From: Streptomyces olivochromogenes
Lineage (GTDB): Bacteria; Actinomycetota; Actinomycetes; Streptomycetales; Streptomycetaceae
DNA length: 64,000 nucleotides
Direction: 5' to 3'
NCBI RefSeq assembly: GCF_021538895.1
Contig: NZ_JADDRL010000009.1
Location: forward strand, 1 to 64,000
Shown here: piece after piece, positions 26,215-32,543 of the stretch
Numbering within the stretch: position 1 is the first letter of the stretch
Layout of the letters: each line of letters opens with the position of its first letter
The notes under the pieces: model-generated
Told to the model about the DNA's origin: nothing
Database searches by the model: none
The model's input: the letters and a program-made list of their open reading frames with translations, nothing else
Made by a program: the position numbers and the translations under genes

Positions 26215-26370
26215 ATGCGCACGCAGCCCCTCCAGCCGCGCCGGCTCCGCCGCCCGGGGCTCACACACGGACACCCCCAGCCGCCGTCTCCTACCCGCGT
26301 CGGTGCCAGGGGTGTTCCGTCGGGCGCCGCCCGAGCGGCCCCGCCCGGGGCGGCCCCGGTCATCCCCTAG
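26215..26370 (+). CDS. Possible 51-codon leader ORF, Pro/Arg-rich
   Basis: An ATG at 26215 opens a 51-codon frame (MRTQPLQPRRLRRPGL... ending PPGAAPVIP) inside the long leader of the next gene. The TAG stop falls in the loop of the hairpin at 26347-26384. No good ribosome site is seen. It could be a leader peptide or chance; listed because of its relation to the hairpin. Confidence 0.25.
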   Translation: MRTQPLQPRRLRRPGLTHGHPQPPSPTRVGARGVPSGAARAAPPGAAPVIP

Positions 26371-26384
26371 ACCGGGGCCGCCCC
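26347..26384 (+). terminator. Strong leader hairpin (terminator/attenuator candidate)
   Basis: GGGGCGGCCCCGGT (26347-26360) and its exact reverse complement (26371-26384) enclose a 10-nt loop CATCCCCTAG. A 14-bp, almost pure G/C stem located between an AT-rich promoter and the 124-aa gene start, without a following T-tract. Confidence 0.5.
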
Positions 26385-26433
26385 CACCCGTCGGACCACC
26401 CCGCACGACGTCACAGACCCGGAAGCGATGATC

Positions 26434-26808
26434 ATGACCCTGACGACCACGCGCATCAGCCAGGACTGGCCCTGCCAGGTCAAGTCCCCCGGCAGCTTCG
26501 ACTGGGAGCGCTCGGCGGCCAAGTGGCTGCGCGAGCTGGTACCGGCCCGCTACGCCAGCTATCCGGCGCTGATCCGCCACCCCGTGCTGCTCGCCCGGCA
26601 CGCGCAGATCCAGGTCCAGCAGGAGATCCGGATCGCGCGCACCGCCCTGCAGACCGCGCGGGCCGAACTGCCCCTGCTCGGCCTGCCCGAGTCGGTCATC
26701 GAGCACACGATCAAGCTGTACGCGGCCGAGGTCCTGCAGTTGCAGCACATCGCGCGCAGCGTCCGGGTGGTCACCGAGGCCCTCGTCGGGCACAGCACCG
26801 GACGCTGA
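26434..26808 (+). CDS. Hypothetical protein, 124 aa, Streptomyces-type
   Basis: 124 residues with no recognised domain. It begins MTLTTTRISQDWPCQVK, then an alpha-helical body rich in Arg and Gln (ALIRHPVLLARHAQIQVQQEIRIARTA and ESVIEHTIKLYAAEVLQLQHIARSV regions), suggesting a small helical bundle. GGAAG lies 8 nt before the ATG at 26434; another in-frame ATG at 26428 is too close to it. It lies downstream of a long structured leader and upstream of the ANTAR-phosphatase gene, separated from it by 159 bp. It may work with that phosphatase, but nothing proves it. Confidence 0.7.
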   Translation: MTLTTTRISQDWPCQVKSPGSFDWERSAAKWLRELVPARYASYPALIRHPVLLARHAQIQVQQEIRIARTALQTARAELPLLGLPESVIEHTIKLYAAEVLQLQHIARSVRVVTEALVGHSTGR

Positions 26809-26967
26809 GACCACCGCCCGGGACACCTTCCCGGACAGCACCCCGGACACCGTCCCGGACACCGCCCGACCTGCGTCGCCGAGCCGTCCGTATTCGGTCC
26901 GTATTCGGTCCGTATTCGATTCCGCGGGGGTCTGATCGGACCGGGCCTGGTGTGCGATGCTCAACGC

Positions 26968-29418
26968 GTGACGAGTGAGCCCGCGTCTTCCGCGGAGACC
27001 GGCGACGTCGCCGACCTGGCGGCCCTGGCCAAAGTCGTGGCGAGGCAGCGCGCCGAGATGGACCGGCTGCGGGACCTCGCGGCGACCTCGGCCGTGCTGG
27101 AGCGGGCCAAGGGCGCGCTGATGGCCCTCACCGGCTCCTCCCCGGACGCCGCCCACGAGGAACTCGTCGCGCGCGCCGAGACCGGGCACCGCACCTTGAT
27201 CGAGGAGTGCTGGCTGACGCTCGGCGCCCTGATGCCGCCGCTGGAGCCCAACGCCGGCGGCGGGGACCTCGCCGACGCGGCGGCCGAGGCCGGCTCCGGA
27301 CGGCCCGCGGCGACCGCCCCGCAGGACGCCGGCGCGAGCCGGGCCACGGGGGGCACCCCCTGGGAAGCCACGGCCACCGGCACCCAAGCCGACGCCGACG
27401 CGCTCGCCCGCCTGGGCAAGGCCCTGCTGCGGGTCGGCTCGCCGCGGGAACTCGCCGACTGCCTGCTGGCCCACATCGGGCCCGAAGTGGGCGCGGACGC
27501 CGTGATGTTCTACGAGCGCCGACCCGACGGCGGACTCGAACTGGTCGGCCACTCCGGCATCGACGAGACCCTCGCGGCCCAGTGGCGCCAGGTGCCGCCG
27601 CTGAGCGGGGTCACCCCGCTGGAGGTCCTGGAGGCACAGGAGCCGCGCTGGCTGGAGGACTTCACCGCGGACCGCCGACGTCATCTGCTGATCGGGAACC
27701 CGCCCGAGCGGTGGCGGTCGCGGGCCTGGCTGCCGGTGCCCACGGGCGACCGGTCCACCCTGGCCTTCGGCGTCCTGCGGCGCTGCGAGGGACGCTTCAC
27801 CCCGCGCGAGCGCATACTCCTGCGCGCCGCCGCCCGGCTCTGCGCCGGCCGGCTGCGCGCCTTCGACGCGGTCCAGGACGTCACCCCTGGAGCCCTCCCC
27901 ACCGCGGTGCAGGCGATGTTCGACGCGCTGCCGGGCGCGACGGTCCTGCTGGCCCCGCTGCGGGGCGCGTCGGGAGAGGTGGAGGACTACCGCATCGACG
28001 CCGCCACCCCGGAGGCCGTCGACGTCCTCGGCCGCAGCGGGCGCGAGCTGGTCGGCCTGCGGATACTCGAATGCTATCCGTCCGTCGCGGGCGAGCCGCT
28101 GTGGCAGGGGTATCTGGACGCGCTCATCGGCTCGGAGCCGTACGAGGGCGAGCCGTTCGCGTACCAGGAGGACGTGGCCGGGGTGCCCCGGACCGCCACG
28201 TACTCGGTGCGGGCGACGCGGTTGGGCGAGGGGCTGCTGGTCACCTGGATCCGCCACGACCCCTCGGACCGGCAGGAGCAACGGCTCGCCGATGTGCAAC
28301 GGCTGGGCAACCTGGGCTGGGCGAACTGGAATCTGGCCACCGACGAGGTCACGTGGTCGTCCCAGGCGTACGCGCTGCTGGACCGGGACCCGGCACGCGG
28401 CCCGGTCCGCCTCGACCAGCTGCCGGACCTGGCGCTGCCCGCGGACGCGCCCGCGCTGTCCCGGGCGATAGCCCAACTCGTCCGCGAGGGGCGGCCGTTC
28501 GACGTACCCTTCCGGACCGCGTCCGGCCCGGGTGTCCGGCATCTGCGGGCCGTCGCGGAGGCGGTCGCGGACGCCGACGGGACGCCCGTCGAGGTGCACG
28601 GCTTCGTCCAGGACCTCACCGCGCAGCGCAGCGCGGAGCTCGCGCTGGTCGAGAGCGAGCGGGCGATCCTGCTGCAACGCGGGGTGCTGCAGGCCGAGCG
28701 GGCGATGGCCACCCGGCTGCAGCACGCACTGCTGCCGCTGCCCAGCAAACCGATCCGGCTCGCCGGGCTGCGGGTCGAAGTCGCCTACCTGCCCGCCCAG
28801 TCGGAGATCCACGTCGGCGGCGACTGGTTCAGCGCCGTCGAACTGCCCGACGAGTCCGCGCTGTTCGTGGTCGGCGACGTCGCCGGTCACGGCATCGACG
28901 CCGTCGCCACCATGGCCCAGCTCCGGTTCACCGCGAAGGGCATGGTCAGCACGGGGTCCTCGCTGACCGGCGCGCTCGCCCGGCTCAACTCGCTGCTGCT
29001 GCACTCCCGGGACAGCAACACCACCGCCACCTTGATCCTGGCCCGGTACGACCCCCGCGCGCACCGGCTGGAGTGGGCCCAGGCGGGCCACCTCGCCCCG
29101 CTGCTCCTGCGCCGCGGCGAGGTCCGCTACCTCGACCGCCCCGACGGCATGCTGCTCGGCGCGACCGCGTCCCCGGTCTTCGAGTCGGCCGCGTGCGTGC
29201 TGGAACCCGGTGACCGGCTGCTGCTGTACACCGACGGGCTGGTCGAACGGCCCGGCGAGGGCCTCGACGGCGGCCTCGCCCGCCTGGCGGAGGCCGCTGT
29301 CGGCCACGACGCCGACGGACCCGGCTCCCTGGAGGCGCTGCTCGCCGCCATGCTGGAGGGCGAACGGCGGGACGACGTCTGCGTGGTGGACATTCGGATG
29401 CCCGAGGCGGCGGAGTAG
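26968..29418 (+). CDS. ANTAR-GAF-PAS-SpoIIE phosphatase
   Basis: 816 residues. Residues 10-75 match an ANTAR RNA-binding domain (helical lead-in, VLERAKGALMALTG, then AHEELVARAETGHRTL). A GAF domain follows (about 130-290), then one or two PAS-like folds (around 305-560) and a C-terminal PP2C/SpoIIE phosphatase with HVGGDWFSAVE, VVGDVAGHGIDAVATM, AGHLAPLLL, LYTDGLVERPG and DDVCVVDI. No membrane segment and no HATPase domain. The GTG at 26968 is chosen because the family-like part starts there; a GTG at 26950 is possible. Phosphatases of this class act on STAS anti-anti-sigma factors. An RNA-binding module on the same chain is unusual. It stands alone between convergent genes. Confidence 0.85.
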   Translation: MTSEPASSAETGDVADLAALAKVVARQRAEMDRLRDLAATSAVLERAKGALMALTGSSPDAAHEELVARAETGHRTLIEECWLTLGALMPPLEPNAGGGDLADAAAEAGSGRPAATAPQDAGASRATGGTPWEATATGTQADADALARLGKALLRVGSPRELADCLLAHIGPEVGADAVMFYERRPDGGLELVGHSGIDETLAAQWRQVPPLSGVTPLEVLEAQEPRWLEDFTADRRRHLLIGNPPERWRSRAWLPVPTGDRSTLAFGVLRRCEGRFTPRERILLRAAARLCAGRLRAFDAVQDVTPGALPTAVQAMFDALPGATVLLAPLRGASGEVEDYRIDAATPEAVDVLGRSGRELVGLRILECYPSVAGEPLWQGYLDALIGSEPYEGEPFAYQEDVAGVPRTATYSVRATRLGEGLLVTWIRHDPSDRQEQRLADVQRLGNLGWANWNLATDEVTWSSQAYALLDRDPARGPVRLDQLPDLALPADAPALSRAIAQLVREGRPFDVPFRTASGPGVRHLRAVAEAVADADGTPVEVHGFVQDLTAQRSAELALVESERAILLQRGVLQAERAMATRLQHALLPLPSKPIRLAGLRVEVAYLPAQSEIHVGGDWFSAVELPDESALFVVGDVAGHGIDAVATMAQLRFTAKGMVSTGSSLTGALARLNSLLLHSRDSNTTATLILARYDPRAHRLEWAQAGHLAPLLLRRGEVRYLDRPDGMLLGATASPVFESAACVLEPGDRLLLYTDGLVERPGEGLDGGLARLAEAAVGHDADGPGSLEALLAAMLEGERRDDVCVVDIRMPEAAE

Positions 29419-29450
29419 CCGCGGCAGTCGAAGGGGCCGGACCCGGGGAT

Positions 29451-29552
29451 TCAGTCGTCGTCGCGGTGCCGCCAGTACCAGCACAGGCCCACGACGAGGG
29501 TCAGCAGGAACACGGCGGGCAGCACGAGGCCGGGGATGCGGGAGCCGCTCAT
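29451..29552 (-). CDS. 33-aa single-pass membrane peptide
   Basis: MSGSRIPGLVLPAVFLLTLV followed by VGLCWYWRHRDDD: one transmembrane helix (about 7-25) with a charged cytoplasmic tail. AAGG lies 6 nt before the ATG at 29552. The pattern of a single helix plus WYWRHRDD tail is typical of small Streptomyces membrane proteins, but I do not recognise a function. It is the last gene on the minus strand before the convergent phosphatase. Confidence 0.5.
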   Translation of the reverse strand: MSGSRIPGLVLPAVFLLTLVVGLCWYWRHRDDD

Positions 29553-29677
29553 CGGTACGCCTTCGGAACGGGGCGGCGGGGAGCCGTACGGTAGCTGCCC
29601 ATCGTCACCGGCGTCGAGAGCGCTCCCCACCTGCTTTTCCCAGACCTTGCCGGGCGTTCGAGCCCAGGCGGAATCCA

Positions 29678-30163
29678 TCACTCCACGGGGTGACCAGGGT
29701 CGATGCGACGGGCGTCGGCGAGCCTCAGCAGCGGGCCCTCGCCCTGCCCGCCCCACTCCACGGGGTCCAGTACGAAGCCGACGTGGTCGCCGCCGTCGGC
29801 GCGGGAGGCGACGGTGCCGACGAACCAGGCCGCCGCGTCCGCCAGCACGACCGCGCCGCCGGGCCGCTCGGACCAGCGCGCCCGCGCGAACTTGTCGACT
29901 CCGCGGTCCCCGGTCTCCCCGCCGAACAGGGCGGCCAGCGCGAACTGGTCGCGGGTCAGCAGGTGCACGGCGAGGCGGTCGGCGGCCAGGGCCACCCGGT
30001 ACGTCCGGTTCACCGTGGACAGCCAGACCACGAACCGCACCGGCCGGATGGAGCACTGCGAGGCGAACCCGACCAGACAGCCGGCCCGCTCACCGTGCGC
30101 CGCGGCCGTCACCACGCACATCTCGGGGTCCAGCCGGTCCGTGAACTCGTCCGCGACCGCCAT
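29678..30163 (-). CDS. Flavin reductase-like FMN-binding split-barrel protein
   Basis: 161 residues of the flavin reductase-like (DIM6/NTAB) family. The family start is DEFTDRLDPEMCVVTAAAHGERAGCLVGFASQCSI (location only), followed by FVVWLSTVNRTYRVALAADRLAVHLL, DKFARARWSERPGG and GFVLDPVEWG. The enzymes reduce FMN with NAD(P)H for a monooxygenase partner, or bind flavin as electron carriers. The ATG at 30163 has GGGAG 10 nt upstream. It lies 78 bp downstream of the peptidoglycan-binding protein gene on the same strand, so co-transcription is possible. No two-component monooxygenase is nearby. Confidence 0.82.
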   Translation of the reverse strand: MAVADEFTDRLDPEMCVVTAAAHGERAGCLVGFASQCSIRPVRFVVWLSTVNRTYRVALAADRLAVHLLTRDQFALAALFGGETGDRGVDKFARARWSERPGGAVVLADAAAWFVGTVASRADGGDHVGFVLDPVEWGGQGEGPLLRLADARRIDPGHPVE

Positions 30164-30241
30164 GCCCGCACCGCTCCCGTCCGCGCCGTCCGTCCCTGCG
30201 CACCACCTCACCACACGGCGCCGCTGCCCGCTCCCCTCCCG

Positions 30242-31057
30242 TCAGCCGTCGCCGACGCTCGTCCGGGACTCCAGGCTCCGGCGGGTGTCGTCTCCGTAGA
30301 CGCCGGTCTCGTCACCGCTGATGCCGTACCAGAGCTGGTACCGGGCCACGGCCTCGGTGAGCGTGGCGTCGTAGCGGCCGTCGGTGGAACCGTCCCGGTA
30401 GACGTCCGGGACGCGCAGCAGGCGTTGCTGGAGTTCGACGACCTCGGGGCCGGTGTTGCCCTCGCGGAGGGTCCCGGCACCGTCCGGATCGGCTGTGCCG
30501 GCGCCGGCCGTGGGCGCGGAGGCGCTCGGCGTGGTGGAGCCGGTCGCGGCGGGGTCGGTCGCGGTCGGTCCGGTCGTAGCCGGGTCGGTCGTGTCGGGGG
30601 CGGTGGTGGCCGTGCCACCGGAACGGCTGACCGTGGCGGCGTCGCCGCGGCCGGGCAGCAGCAGGGCGCTGCTGAAGCCGACCAGCGCGGCCGCGGTCAC
30701 GGCGACGGCGACACCGGCGCGGCGCAGCCCCGGGCCGAAGCCGAGCGGACCGTCGGCGGCGGCATCCGAGCCGGCGCGACGGGAACCCGCGGGGCGGGAG
30801 CCGGCTGGACGCGAGCCGGCTCGGCCGCGACCGCCCGGTGTCACGCGCGGGGCACCGGGGACGGAAGGAAGCTCCTGGGTCTCCTCCTCGGCAGCCGCGC
30901 GCCGCCCGGCCGGGGCGACCGCTTCATGGCCTTCCGCGTCTTGCTGCATCTCCCGCATCAGCTCCGCGAGGCCGTCGAAGCGGCGGGGGCGCAGGACATG
31001 AATGGGTTCGAGGACCGGGCCGTGGTCCGGCTGCTCCGGGTCGGACGGTGTCGACAC
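30242..31057 (-). CDS. Membrane-anchored peptidoglycan-binding-domain protein
   Basis: 271 residues. The cytoplasmic N-terminus (about 110 residues, low complexity with GSRPAGSRPAGSRRAGS repeats) is followed by one TM helix (GVAVAVTAAALVGFSSALLL, around 115-135), a Thr/Ala/Pro-rich linker (ATTAPDTTDPATTG...) and a C-terminal PG_binding_1 domain (GNTGPEVVELQQRLL, YDATLTEAVARYQLWYGI). The external domain would attach to cell-wall peptidoglycan. The GTG at 31057 follows GGAAGGAG. It lies 171 bp downstream of the small acidic protein gene and might belong to the same transcription unit, but no functional link is visible. Confidence 0.8.
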   Translation of the reverse strand: MSTPSDPEQPDHGPVLEPIHVLRPRRFDGLAELMREMQQDAEGHEAVAPAGRRAAAEEETQELPSVPGAPRVTPGGRGRAGSRPAGSRPAGSRRAGSDAAADGPLGFGPGLRRAGVAVAVTAAALVGFSSALLLPGRGDAATVSRSGGTATTAPDTTDPATTGPTATDPAATGSTTPSASAPTAGAGTADPDGAGTLREGNTGPEVVELQQRLLRVPDVYRDGSTDGRYDATLTEAVARYQLWYGISGDETGVYGDDTRRSLESRTSVGDG

Positions 31058-31228
31058 ACTCTTCTCCTTCCGCGATCCCCGGGGAGAGATACGAGCCCGA
31101 CCGCCCTCCGGTTCAGCCGCTGCGCCCGCGCGCCCTCGACAGCGCGCGTGCCCACTCCCCCGACAGGAACCGGACGCGCCAGGGCAACGCGAACTGAGCG
31201 GGCTGCGATCAGGCAGTGGTACAGGCCC

Positions 31229-31465
31229 CTAGTTTTCGTCGTCCTCGTCTTCCTGTTCGTCCAGCAGGTCTTCGGGCGACCCGTCGGACCATCCATCGGC
31301 GCCCTCCGAGCCGGCCGAGACCAGAACATCGGCCCGCCGGGTGGCGTCGGTGGACGAGACGCACGACGCGTCGGGACTCGCCTGCGCCAGCAACAGCGAC
31401 AACTCGGCTCGATGGGCCTTGAGGCGCTCGCGAAGATCCTCACCGGACTCGAACTCGTCAGACAC
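31229..31465 (-). CDS. 78-aa acidic protein coupled to radical SAM gene; candidate modified peptide
   Basis: 78 residues, strongly acidic at the C-terminus (PEDLLDEQEDEDDEN). The GTG at 31465 lies inside the last codons of the radical SAM gene (8-bp overlap, GTGTCTGA), with GAAGGA upstream. Residues 9-28 form an amphipathic helix (EDLRERLKAHRAELSLLLAQ), which would suit a leader recognised by the enzyme. The only Trp is in GWSDGS (Trp59-Ser60-Asp61), a three-residue arrangement like those joined by cyclophane-forming radical SAM enzymes; Cys35 is the only Cys. It does not end in FxSxx. Precursor status is inferred from gene order only; alternatively it is a small accessory or chaperone-like protein. 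Confidence 0.6.
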   Translation of the reverse strand: MSDEFESGEDLRERLKAHRAELSLLLAQASPDASCVSSTDATRRADVLVSAGSEGADGWSDGSPEDLLDEQEDEDDEN

Positions 31466-32543
31466 CGCGGATCAGTCCTTCCATGAGTCGCTTTCTGCTG
31501 TTGCGGCAGTACGCCGTTTCCGTGACGTCGAAACGGCCGGTCTCGAAGTACTTGTTCGCCGGCTGACCGCCCAGACAATAGGTGTAGTGGTCGCAGGTGG
31601 TTCGGCAGGCGGCCAGGCCGGTCAGGGCCTCCCGCACCCACCCGACGTCGGACGCCCGCCGCACGAGTTCGGTGAGTTCCGCGTCGGCGACGTTGCCGAC
31701 GGTGAAGGGGCCGAGGCGGGGGGAGGAGAAACCCGCCAGATCCGGCCCCAGTACGTTGACCTCACCGTCCCAGGTGATCATGGGCATCGGGTCGTGGAGT
31801 GCCCGTGTCCTCTCCCGCGCCCGACCACTCAACTCGGCCGCGAGGTACCGGAACACGTGGTCGAACTCACGTATGTGCATCCTCCGGTCGTCCCTCCAGC
31901 GGGCCAGGAGGGCCGACCAGAAGGCAGTCACACGCTCGTCGTCCACCTGGGGCACCGCATGGGTTCCCTTGCGTTCCGCGATGTTGACGCCGAGGGAACG
32001 GCACCCCAACTCGACGAACCAGTCGTAGAGTTCCCCCGCTCTGTCCGCATCAGGGTTCTCGACCACCGCTATCGCCGCGAAAGGGATCCGGTGGTCGCGC
32101 AGTGCCCCGATGCCCCGCAGAGCGAGGTCGAAGCTCTCTTGGCCGCCCCGGGTGGTCCGGGCGCGGTTGAACCGCTGAGGGCCGTCCAGGCTGACCGACA
32201 CGCGGATCCGGTGACGGGAGAACACCTCGCACCATGCGTCGTCGATGAGGGTCGCATTGGTCTGCACCGCATGGCTCACGCGGTGACGGCCCGATCGGAA
32301 GCGGTCGATCAACTCCCGGAAAGCACGGGTGCCCACGGCGAGCGGTTCCCCACCGTGCCAGACCACACGCACCGGGTGCTCGTCCGACCAGGCCAGAACA
32401 GCCCGTGCCACGGCGTCCGCCACGTCCGGCGACATGCGCCTGCTGGCCGCTCGATGCGGCAGGTAGCAGTACGAACAGTCCAGATTGCACAACGTGATGG
32501 GTTGCATGAACACGACTGTCGCGGTCTCTGCCAGCTCAGTCAT
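31458..32543 (-). CDS. Radical SAM/SPASM peptide-modifying enzyme (FxsB/GrrM-like)
   Basis: 361 residues. The radical SAM cluster motif is Cys19-x3-Cys23-x2-Cys26 (TLCNLDCSYCYLP), followed by VVWHGGEPLA for SAM binding and QTNATLIDD. The C-terminus has Cys313, Cys317, Cys323 and Cys346 in CRTTCDHYTYCLGG and PANKYFETGRFDVTETAYC. This auxiliary-cluster pattern, with N-K-Y-F-E-x-G...T-E-T-x-Y-C, is what I know from SPASM maturases of GrrM and FxsB type that crosslink side chains in ribosomal peptides. The ATG at 32543 overlaps the stop of the NB-ARC/TPR gene by 8 bp (ATGACTGA), and a small acidic protein gene overlaps its own end. The most likely role is maturation of that small protein. Confidence 0.9.
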   Translation of the reverse strand: MTELAETATVVFMQPITLCNLDCSYCYLPHRAASRRMSPDVADAVARAVLAWSDEHPVRVVWHGGEPLAVGTRAFRELIDRFRSGRHRVSHAVQTNATLIDDAWCEVFSRHRIRVSVSLDGPQRFNRARTTRGGQESFDLALRGIGALRDHRIPFAAIAVVENPDADRAGELYDWFVELGCRSLGVNIAERKGTHAVPQVDDERVTAFWSALLARWRDDRRMHIREFDHVFRYLAAELSGRARERTRALHDPMPMITWDGEVNVLGPDLAGFSSPRLGPFTVGNVADAELTELVRRASDVGWVREALTGLAACRTTCDHYTYCLGGQPANKYFETGRFDVTETAYCRNSRKRLMEGLIRGV

